Part shown: piece after piece, positions 46,816-57,285 of the stretch
How positions within the stretch are numbered: position 1 is the stretch's first letter
Layout of the letters: each line of letters begins with the position of its first letter
Source: Thermosynechococcus sp. NK55a
Lineage (GTDB): Bacteria > Cyanobacteriota > Cyanobacteriia > Thermosynechococcales > Thermosynechococcaceae
Direction of reading: 5' to 3'
Assembly (NCBI RefSeq): GCF_000505665.1
Contig: NC_023033.1
Span: forward strand, 1,888,313-1,952,312
DNA: 64,000 nucleotides
Translations under genes and position numbers: made by a program
The notes under the pieces: generated by a model
Database searches by the model: none
Seen by the model: only the letters and a program-made list of their open reading frames with translations
What the model was told of the DNA's origin: nothing

Positions 46816-47188
46816 AACCCCTCCGGCATGACGTCTAAGGAGCACAGCTCTTTTCACTAGGGATGAGACATACTCAACACTGGGAAGACTAGAGAGTATT
46901 CCATCGCTGTGACGCTGGTATTTTCTATTTTAGAACCCCTAGAAAAAGACTGTAATCCTGCTGTTAGAATTATACTCCTTGATGACAAGCCTCCAGCGTG
47001 CTTTATTGTCAGAAGATTCATTGTCAGAAGAGCAAGCTCACCAGTTACTGGAAGCAACTGTAGCCAGTCGGCAACCAGAAAGCAGATAGCAAACAATTGT
47101 TGCAAATAAAATAATTGTTGCACTGAGATAAAAAGCAGTCGCCCCCATTGGCTATCGTTGAAAAACATAACCGACTGGGGAAGGCCCG
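46816..47188. other. Intergenic region with one doubtful 35-residue frame
   Basis: Between divergent DUF2555 and the secreted protein. A plus-strand frame from ATG 46982 to 47089 reads MTSLQRALLSEDSLSEEQAH and on to a stop (35 aa). It contains the internal repeat ATTGTCAGAAGA twice (about 47006-47031). It could be a small protein or a remnant. The antisense 103-codon frame looks spurious. Nothing else is clear. Confidence 0.3.
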
Positions 47189-47578
47189 ATGAGACAGCAG
47201 CAGATCACTCCTCTCCTTCTGACCGTAACCCTTGGCGGGGCAATTGCTCCCCTACCCTTCTCTACAGTGGTCGTTGCCCAAGCCACCAATTTAGCACCTA
47301 TCAACATTGCTGAGTTGGTGCGTGCCCGCAACTATGCCCGCCAAGCCGCAGAACGGGCCAATGGTGGATTAACCCGCTATCGAGCCGAGCAGTCCATGCA
47401 TGGTCCTGTACGCCAAGCCCCCTATGTGCGTAATGCCGACGGCTCCTACACGTTTCGGATTTTGGGCTATCGGGTGAGAAATGGCGTACCCGAATCCATG
47501 CCTAGCATTGAAACAGTGGCTACTGTGGCTCCCGATGGTCGCACCACCATTGACTACAACGGCCCAATCCGCAACTAA
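47189..47578 (+). CDS. Hypothetical secreted protein
   Basis: 129 residues. The signal peptide (LLLTVTLGGAIAPLPFSTVVV, cleavage probably after VAQA) points to periplasm or lumen. The mature part: INIAELVRARNYARQAAERA, NGGLTRYRAEQSMHG, then a beta-rich end DGSYTFRILGYRVR and DGRTTIDYNGPIRN. I do not recognise the family. Its stop overlaps the dpsA stop by 4 bp (convergent). Confidence 0.65.
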   Translation: MRQQQITPLLLTVTLGGAIAPLPFSTVVVAQATNLAPINIAELVRARNYARQAAERANGGLTRYRAEQSMHGPVRQAPYVRNADGSYTFRILGYRVRNGVPESMPSIETVATVAPDGRTTIDYNGPIRN

Positions 47579-48051
47579 CTGACCAAACCATCGCCCTTGG
47601 CCAAGAACTCCTTGAGGAACCAGCGATGTTTTTGGTGAGTTTGCACCAAGCGGGTGTAGAGATCGGCGGTACCAATATCACCGGCCTCAGTGGCGATTTC
47701 GGCATCTTGGTGCATTTCAGTAATGATCAGTTCATGGTTGGCGATCGCCTCCTCAATCATTTGCTTGACCGTGAGTTGGCCACTGGAGGGGTTTACTGTT
47801 GCTACTTTTAGGTAGTCTGCTGGGTCTGCCACGGGTTGGCCATCCAGCATGAGGCTACGCTCAGCCAGTTCATCAATCATGGCAAAAACCTCTGACCCCT
47901 GTTCTTCAAAAAGCAGGTGTAAATCACGGAACAGAGGGCCGTAGGTCAACCAATGGTACTTCTTGTAGTTCAAATACATGAGCACTGCATTGGCCTGTTC
48001 CCGTTTGAGCGTGGTCAGCACTTGCTCCTTCAGCGTGGTTGTTGCACTCAT
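47575..48051 (-). CDS. dpsA: Dps-family mini-ferritin (DpsA-like)
   Basis: 158 residues; forms a 12-subunit cage that oxidises and stores iron and protects from peroxide. Dps pattern: LKREQANAVLMYLNYKKYHW (ferroxidase His/Trp region), GPLFRDLHLLFEEQGSEVFA with the conserved D/E ligands, and IDELAERSLMLDGQPV. T. elongatus has two Dps proteins; proximity to psb27 fits the DpsA gene, which was described as having an unusual ferroxidase site. The exact paralogue is inference. The upstream region has a TACTC-n5-GAGTA inverted repeat (48099-48113). Confidence 0.85.
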   Translation of the reverse strand: MSATTTLKEQVLTTLKREQANAVLMYLNYKKYHWLTYGPLFRDLHLLFEEQGSEVFAMIDELAERSLMLDGQPVADPADYLKVATVNPSSGQLTVKQMIEEAIANHELIITEMHQDAEIATEAGDIGTADLYTRLVQTHQKHRWFLKEFLAKGDGLVS

Positions 48052-48244
48052 AGCAGTCTCCTTTGACAGTCGTTGAACTGTCCTGTCTTACTTAATCATA
48101 CTCATAACGAGTACGTTTTAGCAATCCCTCAGGGTGCTACTGCCATTCTATTGACATTAAGATGAAGGTGGTTTCCTGCTGCTTAACAACGTTAGGATAA
48201 GCAGCATAGCAATGAACTCCATAATTTAGTTTTTAGCTACTCCT

Positions 48245-49219
48245 ATGGATGCTTCGGCCAATCGCCCCGACACCTACGTTCCCCTACACTCGCCGACTCG
48301 CGCTGGTGAACAGCAGCGGGGGTTTATGCGTCCCAGTGAGCTGATTTTAGCGGCACCCACACCCCGATTATTGTTGCACTCAGTTTACATGCAACGTTCA
48401 ATTGTGTTGGATCAGTTACCTGCTTGGCAAATTGGTCGCAGCAAAGACTGTGATATTGTTTTGCCCGATCGCTGGTGTTCACGGCGTCACATTCGCATTG
48501 AGCGTCAAGCGGATCATCGCTATTGTTTGACTGATCTCAAGAGCATGAACGGGACGTTTGTGGGCAATAACCGCATCCAGACTCCCTACATCCTCCGGCA
48601 TGGGGATCGCATTTCCATTGGTGAGTCAGAGCTAGAATACATTGACCTGCGGGATGTGCCAGGTCCTTACCCCTACACCCATCACTCCGGTGAGAGCAAG
48701 GGTCAAGTGACGGTGTTGATGACCCATTCTTCCCGTACCCAAGGGGAAATGTGGCGGGAATTATTGAACTCCCAGAGTATTTCAACGATTTGGGCAACTT
48801 CCCACTTTGAGTTAGAAAAAATCATTGCCCATCTGGAGTCCCTCAACTGCAACATCAACCTCTTGCTCTTGGATTTGGGAATGCCAAAAACGAATCCCTA
48901 CAACTTTTGTCGGCAGTATCGCCAGCGCTATCCACAAATGAATGTCATTCTCCTCAGTGGCATGCGTACCCGTGTCCATGAATCGGAGTGCAAGTGGGCA
49001 GTCAATCAAGGCGCGATGGCCCTCTTTGGGGGGTTGCCCCGCGAAAATATGCTTGGGGAGCTCACAAATATTACGGAGCGATTACAAACAATTGCCAAAG
49101 CCCTGGGCTGGACCTACTTCAATCCTGAAGCTCTCACCAGTACCCTTCTAAAACTGCAAGATGCTGTGGATACGGAGATGCCGGGGATTGTCCTTGAGAA
49201 CCGCTGCATGGATGAGTGA
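48245..49219 (+). CDS. FHA domain / receiver-like domain protein
   Basis: 324 residues. FHA domain (about residues 50-135): WQIGRSKDCDIVLPDRWCSR, RHIRIERQADHRYCLTDLKS, MNGTFVGNNRIQTPYILRHG, with the conserved GR, S-R-H and N-G phosphothreonine-binding residues. The C-terminal half resembles a response-regulator receiver: VTVLMTHSSRTQGEMWREL, NLLLLDLGMPKTNPYNF (Asp candidate) and VILLSGMRTRVHE. It may link Ser/Thr kinase and two-component signalling. It overlaps the next gene by 4 bp (GTGA). Confidence 0.85.
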   Translation: MDASANRPDTYVPLHSPTRAGEQQRGFMRPSELILAAPTPRLLLHSVYMQRSIVLDQLPAWQIGRSKDCDIVLPDRWCSRRHIRIERQADHRYCLTDLKSMNGTFVGNNRIQTPYILRHGDRISIGESELEYIDLRDVPGPYPYTHHSGESKGQVTVLMTHSSRTQGEMWRELLNSQSISTIWATSHFELEKIIAHLESLNCNINLLLLDLGMPKTNPYNFCRQYRQRYPQMNVILLSGMRTRVHESECKWAVNQGAMALFGGLPRENMLGELTNITERLQTIAKALGWTYFNPEALTSTLLKLQDAVDTEMPGIVLENRCMDE

Positions 49220-51650
49220 GCAGTGCTACAGTCAGTGGAAGTAGTGTTTTCAGCAGATGGCGAACATTGGTTGTTACAACGTCACAAATTAGTGCCCTTG
49301 ATAAATCCCTAGGACGTCTGGAGTGGCCACGTCTCTGTCAGCAGTTGGCAACATTTGCTTCGACAAAGCGGGGGATGCGTCAGCTTCAAGGGGGAGACAT
49401 CTTAGGGGGTACCCCAGCGGCCAGTCGAGTGCTGTTGGCGCAAACTGCCGAGGTAATTGCCCTAGAGACGGTACATCAAGTGCGCTTAGATTTCAGCCAA
49501 GTCACGGATATTGAACCTGCCCTTGCGCGACTGGATCATCAGGGCTGTTTGCAAGGCACGGAATTACTGGCGATCGCCCACCTGTTGAGTGCTGCGCGGC
49601 AACAGCGACGTCAAATTGAGGAGCACGAGCAACTCAGTGAACTCCAACAACTGGTGGCCGGTGTCCGCACCTATCCTGAGGTGACGCAGGAAATCTACCG
49701 CTGCATTACCGATCAAGGTCAAGTCAGCGATCGCGCCAGTCCTGAATTAGCTCAGATCCGCCAGCAGCAACGGCAATGCCGCGCCCAGATCCAGCAGCAG
49801 CTTCAGCAGATTCTTCAGCAGCGAGCAGGGGCAATTCAAGAGGCAGTGGTTACCCAACGGCGCGATCGCTATGTGTTGGCGGTCAAAGCCACCCACAAAG
49901 ACCAAATTCCGGGCATTGTCCACGATCTCTCCGCCAGTGGAGCCACACTCTACATTGAGCCACAGGAAACCATTGACCCGCAAAACCGCCTGCAACAACT
50001 GGCCCATCAGGAGGCTGAGGTCGAACGCGCCATTTGCCAAGCCCTTTCGGATCAGTTGGCCACCATTAGTGATGATCTGTGGTATCTACTGGATGTGCTG
50101 ACTACCCTCGATGTGGCAGTTGCCCGTGCCCGCTATAGTCTCTGGTTGCAGGGAAACCCACCGCAGTTTGTGAGTAATACGCGGCTGCACCTGAAGGCCT
50201 TGCGTCATCCCCTCCTGGTGTGGCAGGAGCACCATGAACAGGGTCAGCCAGTGGTTCCCATTGACATTGAATTACAGCCAGCCACAAAGGTGGTGACCAT
50301 TACAGGCCCGAATACAGGCGGGAAAACGGCAACCCTAAAAACACTGGGATTGGCCGCCCTCATGGCCAAGGCGGGGTTGTATGTGCCGGCGGCAGCCCCC
50401 GTAGAGTTGCCTTGGTTTACGGGCGTTTGGGCAGACATTGGTGATGAGCAGTCCCTTACTCAAAACCTGTCCACGTTTTCTAGCCATATCTGCAATATCC
50501 GCGATATTCTCACAGAGCTGGAGGTCACAGGCGGCAATACACTGGTGCTCCTGGATGAAGTGGGGGCAGGCACGGATCCCACTGAAGGCACAGCCCTGGC
50601 GATCGCTCTGTTACGCTATCTGGCAGAGCACGCCAGCCTCACCTTTGCCACCACCCACTATGGTGAGCTCAAGGCCCTCAAGTACCAAGACAGCCGCTTT
50701 GAAAATGCCTCCGTTGAGTTTGATGAGGAGACGCTAGCCCCCACCTATCGGTTGCTGTGGGGCATTCCGGGACAATCCAATGCCCTGGCGATCGCCCAAC
50801 GGTTGGGGCTATATCCCAGCATTGTTGAGGCGGCCAAGGCCCTTCTCAGCAGAGATAGCAACAGTGTCAATGAGATGATCATGGGTCTGGTGGCTCAGCG
50901 CCAGGATCAAGAGGCCAAAACCACAGCGGCAGCGACCCTGCTGCGCGATACCGAAGCCCTCTACCAGGAAATCGCCACGAAGGCGCAGGAACTACGACAG
51001 CGACAGCAGCAGTTGCGCCAGCAACAGGAGGAACAGGTACGCACTGCCCTCCATCAAGCTCAGCAGGAAATTGCCAAAATCATTGCCCAACTGCAACGGG
51101 CCAACAGTCCTGAACAGGTACAAGCCGCTCAAACTGCCTTGGCGCAGATTGAAAAAACCTACCTACCACCCCCCCGCCCGCTGGCTTTATTCCTCAACCG
51201 GGCGATCGCGTGCGTTTACCCCAATGGCAACAGGTGGGTGAAGTCCTCAGTGTCAGCCAGCAGGGGGATATTGTCGTCCAAGTGGGTTCCGTGAAATTTA
51301 CTGTGCCGCCCCACGCCGTCGAGTCCCTTCAAGGGGAACCCGTACACACGCCGTCTAAGCCCAAGCCTAGCCCAGCTCCCTCCCCGCCAACTGCCCGCAC
51401 AACAGCACCGGCCATCCGCACCGAGAGCCGTACCCTGGATCTGCGGGGCAAGCGTATCCATCAGGCGGAACCTCTCCTAGAGGAATTCCTCAACCGCCAG
51501 CAGGGAACCGTTTGGATTATCCACGGCCACGGCAGTGGTGCTCTACGCCGGTTTGTGCATCAATTTTTAGATCAGCACCCCAGCGTTCAAAGCTATCACC
51601 TTGCGCCTCCTGAAGAGGGTGGCCGGGGAGTAACAGTTGTGCAGTTATAG
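49216..51650 (+). CDS. mutS2: Endonuclease MutS2, frameshifted in this sequence
   Basis: Two frames form one gene of about 811 residues. Frame 1: LEWPRLCQQLATFASTKRGM, lever/clamp helices, Walker A VTITGPNTGGKTATLKTLGL, NTLVLLDEVGAGTDPTEG and FATTHYGELKAL. It breaks after YLPPPRP at a seven-C run (51169-51175). Eight C restores AGFIPQPGDRVRLPQWQQVG, which runs into the C-terminal Smr nuclease domain (LDLRGKRIHQAEPLLEEFL, IIHGHGSGALRRFVHQFL). MutS2 splits collided ribosomes and/or suppresses recombination; it is not the mismatch-repair MutS. GTG 49216 overlaps the FHA gene stop; a start further in is possible. Confidence 0.85.
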
Positions 51651-51662
51651 GAAAAAAGACCC

Positions 51663-53051
51663 ATGCAGCAGCGGATTAAGGATATTCTTCACCAAGGTCA
51701 AGTGGGCGATCGCGTCACCGTCAAAGGCTGGGTGCGTACCAAACGCGAACTCAAGGAATGCACCTTTGTCAACCTTAACGATGGCTCAACCCTAGCCGGA
51801 TTGCAGGTGGTCATTCCCAACACCCTTGCAGCCGCCACCCCAACCATCAAAGACCTGACCACCGGTGCCGCAGCGGAATTCACAGGCGAGCTGATGCGCT
51901 CCCCTGGCAAAAACCAAGCCATTGAACTCCATGCCCAGGAGATTCACCTTTGGGGCAGTGCCGATCCAGAAACCTATCCCCTGCAAAAGAAACGCCACAG
52001 CTTTGAATTTCTACGCACCATTGGTCATCTGCGACCACGAACCAATACCCTAGGCGCTGTGATGCGAGTGCGCAATGCCTGTGCCACTGCCATTCACCAA
52101 TTCTTTCAGGAGCGGGGATTCCTCTGGGTGCATACCCCCATCATTACCGCCAGTGACTGCGAAGGGGCTGGGGAACTCTTTACTGTCACCACACTGGATT
52201 TAACCCAGCCGCCCAAAACCCCAGAGGGGAAGATTGACTTCAGTCAAGACTTTTTTGGCCGTCGTGCCTACCTCACCGTCAGTGGCCAACTGGAGGCAGA
52301 AATTATGGCCACAGCCTTTACCAACGTCTATACCTTTGGCCCCACCTTCCGCGCTGAAAACTCCAACACCTCGCGCCACCTTGCCGAGTTTTGGATGGTA
52401 GAGCCAGAGATGGCCTTCTGTGACCTCAGGGGGGATATGGAACTGGCGGAGGCCTTTTTGCAGTTTATCTTTCGCTATGTCCTTGACCACTGCCCAGAGG
52501 ATATGGCCTTCTTTCAGGAGCGGATTGATAATAGCGTCATAGCCACTGCCGAACAGATGGCCACTCAACCCTTTGCCCGCCTCAGCTACAGTGAAGCGAT
52601 TCAAGTCCTTGAAAAGAGCGGCCGTGCCTTTGAATTCCCGGTGGCTTGGGGACTAGACCTGCAATCGGAGCATGAGCGCTATCTTGCTGAGGAATACTGC
52701 CGACGCCCCGTAATTGTCTATGATTATCCCGCTGCCATCAAAGCCTTCTATATGCGCCTCAATGACGATGGCAAAACCGTGGCGGCAATGGATGTCCTCG
52801 CACCCAAAATTGGCGAGATCATTGGCGGCTCTCAGCGAGAAGAACGCTTTGATGTGTTGCAGGAGCGAATTGTGACCCAAGGCCTAGATCCTGCCCCCTA
52901 CTGGTGGTACTTGGATTTGCGTCGCTATGGCAGTGTGCCCCACGCCGGCTTTGGCCTTGGGTTTGAGCGGCTCGTACAGTTTATGACGGGCATGGACAAT
53001 ATCCGCGATGTCATTCCCTTTCCACGGACGCCGGGCAATGCCGAGTTCTAG
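51663..53051 (+). CDS. asnS: Asparaginyl-tRNA synthetase
   Basis: 462 residues, class IIb. An OB-fold anticodon domain is at the N-terminus ([20 protein letters not shown]). Class II motifs: [40 protein letters not shown] (motif 2) and [20 protein letters not shown] (motif 3). It charges tRNA-Asn directly. It begins 12 bp after mutS2 and converges with the antiporter gene (4-bp overlap). Confidence 0.96.
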   Translation: MQQRIKDILHQGQVGDRVTVKGWVRTKRELKECTFVNLNDGSTLAGLQVVIPNTLAAATPTIKDLTTGAAAEFTGELMRSPGKNQAIELHAQEIHLWGSADPETYPLQKKRHSFEFLRTIGHLRPRTNTLGAVMRVRNACATAIHQFFQERGFLWVHTPIITASDCEGAGELFTVTTLDLTQPPKTPEGKIDFSQDFFGRRAYLTVSGQLEAEIMATAFTNVYTFGPTFRAENSNTSRHLAEFWMVEPEMAFCDLRGDMELAEAFLQFIFRYVLDHCPEDMAFFQERIDNSVIATAEQMATQPFARLSYSEAIQVLEKSGRAFEFPVAWGLDLQSEHERYLAEEYCRRPVIVYDYPAAIKAFYMRLNDDGKTVAAMDVLAPKIGEIIGGSQREERFDVLQERIVTQGLDPAPYWWYLDLRRYGSVPHAGFGLGFERLVQFMTGMDNIRDVIPFPRTPGNAEF

Positions 53052-55102
53052 CCCAGGCGCGGCGGTTCGCCAAAGAGGATAATTGAGGTTTGCAGCTCTC
53101 GGATGACTTGGGTAGTGATGTCACTCACCGCCAGCCCACCTGCTGTGCCGCGCCGAATCGAACGCATTAAAACCAAGTCATAGAGTCCTGCTTCTTCGAG
53201 GATGGTCCTGGGAATATCACTACTAGCAACGGTTTTAATGTGCACGTCAAGGAGACTTGCTCCCTTAGCTTCCTGTAGAATCTGGCGCAAATCCTCCTCA
53301 AACTGCGCCATTTGTTCATAGGGTGTGTTTTGCAGGGCCACGTGCAGCAGCATCACCTTTGCTTGACTGGCACTGCCAAGGGCTTGGGCAAAACTAATAA
53401 TCCGTAGAGTTCTTGGGCTGAGATCTCGGGTCGGCACCAAAATTGAACGGATATTCTCCGGATCATCCAATAGGCGAGTAATGGCCACAGGACAGGGGCT
53501 TGACCAGAGGACGTGGTCAATGATGCTGCCAAAAAGCTGGGCGCGCCAACTACTAGTTTCTGGCCAGCCCAAGACAATGAGACTCGCCTCCTGTTCACGA
53601 CTAAAGCGACTAATCCCGAGGGCAATATCTTCATCAATACGGATGGCAGTGGTTGTCTCGACGTTGTAGGGTGCCGCCAGTTCAGCGGCGCGGCGCAGCA
53701 GTTTGCGAGAGCGACGGAGCTTGGTATCGAGGCGGGGATCATTCATGTGCACTTGGCAAGGAATAACCGCAACTGCCACAACTCGCCCCGCCTCATGATG
53801 GGCTAGCAGTGCCGCCAATTCCATGAGGGGGCGTTGGGTTTGGGGATTGTGGATGGGAACGACGACAGTAAAGGTGTGGGGCTGGGGATCCTCGTGGCCA
53901 TCCCACCACGTTGCCAGTTCCTCAATCTCCTCCTGCTCGGGCTGGGGAATTGGCAGCCGACTGGCAGCGCGTGCTGTAACCAGCGGGCCAAGAATTGAGG
54001 TGACCACCATTAGCACCAGCACGCTGTTGAGAATGTCTTGGGTGAGAATCCCCTCCTGGAAGCCGACTAGGGTTGCCGCCAAGGTGGCCGCCACCTGAGG
54101 CAAAGACAACGACCACATTGTCAACATTTCCATTGAGGTGTAGCGATACCAGCGGGCAGCCAGCCAAGCCGCAATGAACTTGCTGCCAATGAGACCGACG
54201 ACAATGGCAACCGTAATGCCAATGGAGGCGAGGGTCTTGACAAAGGCAGGAATGTCAATCAGCAGCCCCATGTCCACAAAAAAGCAGGGGATAAAGAGGA
54301 CACCACCGATAAACTCAACTTTTTCCTTGACGGGACTGTCCTCGAGAACATCATTGACGGCTAAACCGGCTAAAAAGGCACCGACAATCTGCTCAATGCC
54401 AATGATTTCGGCACCGATGGCAGCAACGAATAATGTCAAAAGAATGAAAAGGAATTGCTTCCCCTGAGCATCGTGCGATCGCCGGAAAAATTGCTTACCA
54501 ATGCGGTCAACCCCCCACAGAACTAGAAAGCAATACAGACCAAGGGCAATCAATTGGTTGAGGAGAGTCAGCACCGTGAATTCACCGCGGTTAATGCCCA
54601 CGCAGATGGCCAGCACCACCAGCGCTGCGGTATCGGTAAAAATGGTTGCGCCAATCGTAATGGTCACGGCTTCATTGTGCACAACCCCCAACTGCCGCAC
54701 AATTGGATAGGCCAAGAGGGTATGGGAAGCCAGCAGTGAGCCAATGAGAAGCGAGCCATTCCAATCAAAACCAAACCAGTGGCCAATGGTGAATCCGGTT
54801 GCCAGGGGGACAATGAAGGTCAAAGCACCGAACAACAAAGAGCGATCGCGAGTTCTGCGAAAATGGCTCAGATCAATTTCTAGCCCCGCCACAAACATTA
54901 AATAGACTTTGCCAATGCCTGAGAGGAGTTTGATGGTGTCGCTGTCGTGTTCTAGGAACTGTAGCCCATTGGGTCCAAGCAGCACACCAGCCAACAGCAG
55001 ACCCACGAGCCCCGGTAAGCGCAGCCGCTCAAACACCGGCGGAATGGTTAAAATGACAGCCAAAAGAACCATAAAAATAAAAATGGGGCTACTAGTGTTC
55101 AT
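53048..55102 (-). CDS. CPA2-family cation/H+ antiporter with C-terminal USP-like domains
   Basis: 684 residues. Twelve or so membrane helices (residues 5-400): [19 protein letters not shown], the family motif region [17 protein letters not shown], and [17 protein letters not shown]. It is followed by a cytosolic part with two universal-stress-protein-like folds ([40 protein letters not shown]). It exchanges Na+ or K+ for H+; USP parts probably regulate by nucleotide binding. In cyanobacteria, relatives act at the plasma or thylakoid membrane. The upstream gap contains GGTGACTTTAA twice (55117, 55132). Confidence 0.87.
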   Translation of the reverse strand: MNTSSPIFIFMVLLAVILTIPPVFERLRLPGLVGLLLAGVLLGPNGLQFLEHDSDTIKLLSGIGKVYLMFVAGLEIDLSHFRRTRDRSLLFGALTFIVPLATGFTIGHWFGFDWNGSLLIGSLLASHTLLAYPIVRQLGVVHNEAVTITIGATIFTDTAALVVLAICVGINRGEFTVLTLLNQLIALGLYCFLVLWGVDRIGKQFFRRSHDAQGKQFLFILLTLFVAAIGAEIIGIEQIVGAFLAGLAVNDVLEDSPVKEKVEFIGGVLFIPCFFVDMGLLIDIPAFVKTLASIGITVAIVVGLIGSKFIAAWLAARWYRYTSMEMLTMWSLSLPQVAATLAATLVGFQEGILTQDILNSVLVLMVVTSILGPLVTARAASRLPIPQPEQEEIEELATWWDGHEDPQPHTFTVVVPIHNPQTQRPLMELAALLAHHEAGRVVAVAVIPCQVHMNDPRLDTKLRRSRKLLRRAAELAAPYNVETTTAIRIDEDIALGISRFSREQEASLIVLGWPETSSWRAQLFGSIIDHVLWSSPCPVAITRLLDDPENIRSILVPTRDLSPRTLRIISFAQALGSASQAKVMLLHVALQNTPYEQMAQFEEDLRQILQEAKGASLLDVHIKTVASSDIPRTILEEAGLYDLVLMRSIRRGTAGGLAVSDITTQVIRELQTSIILFGEPPRLG

Positions 55103-55155
55103 GGCCGCAATCTACAGGTGACTTTAATGCCGGTGACTTTAAGGATACACAGTAC

Positions 55156-56394
55156 CTACTGAGCCTGAAAATAACGGCCAATGGTTTCCACGTCCTTATC
55201 GCCGCGTCCTGAACAGTTAATGACAATGCGGGGCTGCCCCGTCAATTGAGGGCATAGGGTTTCCAGATAGGCTAAGGCATGGGCGGTTTCAAGGGCAGGG
55301 AGAATCCCCTCCAACTGAGCTAGGCGCACACAGGCAGCCACCGCCTCAGCATCGGTGACACTGTAGTATTCTGCCCGACCAATGTCCTTGAGGTAGCTAT
55401 GCTCTGGCCCCACCCCTGGATAGTCTAAACCGGCGCTGATGGAGTGGGCCTCAATCACCTGACCATCGGCATCCTGCAATAGATAGCTCATGGCACCATG
55501 GAGCACCCCCACTTCGCCTTTGGTGAGGGTGGCGGCATGGTGACCGGTGTCCAGCCCTTGCCCTGCCGCTTCCACACCAATTAAGCGCACTTGGGGTTCT
55601 TCAACAAACTCATGGAAAAGTCCCATCGCATTGGAGCCACCGCCAACACAGGCAAGGAGAATATCCGGCAGACCGCCCCATTTCTCAAGACACTGCTGGC
55701 GGGTTTCAGCCCCAATGACGGCGTGGAATTCCCGTACTAGCATTGGGTAGGGATGGGGGCCTGCCACTGAACCCAAGATGTAATGGGTGGTTTCAACATT
55801 GGTCACCCAATCGCGAATTGCTTCTGAGGTGGCATCTTTGAGAGTTCCTGTGCCGGCACTGACGGGGGCCACTTCTGCTCCCAATAGACGCATCCGCAAC
55901 ACATTTAACCGCTGCCGCTCCATATCCTGCACCCCCATATAAATCACACATTGGAGGCCAAAGCGGGCACACACCGTTGCTGTGGCTACCCCATGCTGAC
56001 CGGCACCTGTTTCGGCAATAATGCGCTGTTTGCCCATGCGCTTGGCCAGGAGCACTTGCCCGAGGGCGTTGTTGATTTTGTGGGCACCTGTATGGTTGAG
56101 GTCTTCCCGCTTCAGATAGATTTGGGGCTGGGCTTGATCATGGGCATAGTGGGCGCTGAGACGTTCGGCAAAGTAGAGGGGACTTGGGCGACCCACATAG
56201 TCTTGGAGGAGTTGCTGCAATTCTGCTTGAAAGTCAGGGTCTTGGCGGTAGTGGGCAAAGGCCGCCTCCAATTCACTGAGGGCGGGCATCAGCGTTTCAG
56301 GAACATATTTGCCACCAAAGCGACCAAAGCGACCCCGGGAATCGGGGCGAGCAGTAGCACTGAGGGCAGCAGAGGGGGCAACAGTCACGGGCAA
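55156..56394 (-). CDS. trpB: Tryptophan synthase beta chain
   Basis: 412 residues; a PLP enzyme joining indole and serine. The PLP lysine lies in [20 protein letters not shown]. Phosphate loop: [16 protein letters not shown]; also [20 protein letters not shown]. The N-terminus has [20 protein letters not shown]. The alpha subunit gene is not adjacent, as is usual in cyanobacteria. Confidence 0.97.
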   Translation of the reverse strand: MPVTVAPSAALSATARPDSRGRFGRFGGKYVPETLMPALSELEAAFAHYRQDPDFQAELQQLLQDYVGRPSPLYFAERLSAHYAHDQAQPQIYLKREDLNHTGAHKINNALGQVLLAKRMGKQRIIAETGAGQHGVATATVCARFGLQCVIYMGVQDMERQRLNVLRMRLLGAEVAPVSAGTGTLKDATSEAIRDWVTNVETTHYILGSVAGPHPYPMLVREFHAVIGAETRQQCLEKWGGLPDILLACVGGGSNAMGLFHEFVEEPQVRLIGVEAAGQGLDTGHHAATLTKGEVGVLHGAMSYLLQDADGQVIEAHSISAGLDYPGVGPEHSYLKDIGRAEYYSVTDAEAVAACVRLAQLEGILPALETAHALAYLETLCPQLTGQPRIVINCSGRGDKDVETIGRYFQAQ

Positions 56395-56436
56395 ATTCCT
56401 TTCTTTATTAAGGGTTTCTTATGCGATTGTGCCACG

Positions 56437-57213
56437 TTACGGGCGGCAACGGCGGGTGGTGCCCAAGGGATTGAGCCACTCCAATAGGCAGGCCTCAAGA
56501 ACTTGCATTTCGGGAAAGAGACTTTGCTTGAACCACTGGCCGAGGGCATCCAAGGGAGAAAATTCTGCACCAACTTGCCACTTGAGGTTTTGGCTAAGGG
56601 GGGTGAGGTGATTCCCCGGTAGCCTGAGGGCAGTGACCATATCGCCAAATTTAGCTCTGAGGAGACTGCGCAGGCGCGCCGTTTGGTCAATGTCATCATC
56701 CTGGAAGCGAATCAGGAGGTTGCGGCGCACGGGATAGCGCTCTTGAATGAGCTGTTCGGTTTCGGTTGGGCTGGGGGTGAATTCAACACCGACGGGGGTC
56801 AGGTTTTCCATCCAAGGAATGGATTGACTGGCGGGGTAGTTGTTGAAGGCTATGAACATATTCCCAGCCCGATCGCCATCGTAGAGGCTATTGATCAACA
56901 GGTGGAGCTTGCAGCCCATACTGTGCCCTAGACCATAGATGGGCAATGCTGGCGGGTAGCCTTGGCGGTACACCAACCAATCAAGGGCATACTCGAGCTT
57001 ATTGAGGGCATCGAGGGCGATCGCCCCATGATCAAAAGTATTCACAAAGGGTGTGGCAATAATGCCATAGCCAGCCTCCGCTAGGTGCTCCAATAAGCGC
57101 CGATAGGTCAATTGCGGTGCCGCTGCCACAAAGGCTCCCCCCAGAAAGTGAATCCACCCCAAGGGACGCTGGGGAATACACAGCCAATTGCCGCGAACCT
57201 CTTGCCACTCCAA
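56437..57213 (-). CDS. DUF1350 alpha/beta-hydrolase-like protein
   Basis: About 259 residues from a TTG at 57213; an open frame continues to 57285 but the extra 24 residues look non-family. Core: WIHFLGGAFVAAAPQLTYRR, IIATPFVNTFDHGAIAL and the nucleophile elbow YGLGHSMGCKLHLLI (GHSMG). The family is conserved in cyanobacteria and chloroplasts; the substrate is unknown. It is divergent from the CofE-like gene, whose start touches the extended frame, so the real start must be internal if both have promoters. Confidence 0.75.
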   Translation of the reverse strand: MEWQEVRGNWLCIPQRPLGWIHFLGGAFVAAAPQLTYRRLLEHLAEAGYGIIATPFVNTFDHGAIALDALNKLEYALDWLVYRQGYPPALPIYGLGHSMGCKLHLLINSLYDGDRAGNMFIAFNNYPASQSIPWMENLTPVGVEFTPSPTETEQLIQERYPVRRNLLIRFQDDDIDQTARLRSLLRAKFGDMVTALRLPGNHLTPLSQNLKWQVGAEFSPLDALGQWFKQSLFPEMQVLEACLLEWLNPLGTTRRCRP

Positions 57214-57285
57214 AATCCAATCACTCCAAAAATGCCTAACTGACTGTAATCTAGCGAATACGGGAAATACAGTGGTACAGGACAC

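Noticed and set aside
46857-47168. 103-codon minus frame upstream of DUF2555
   Set aside because: Low-complexity hydrophobic start and no ribosome binding site; it covers what is probably the promoter region of two divergent genes.
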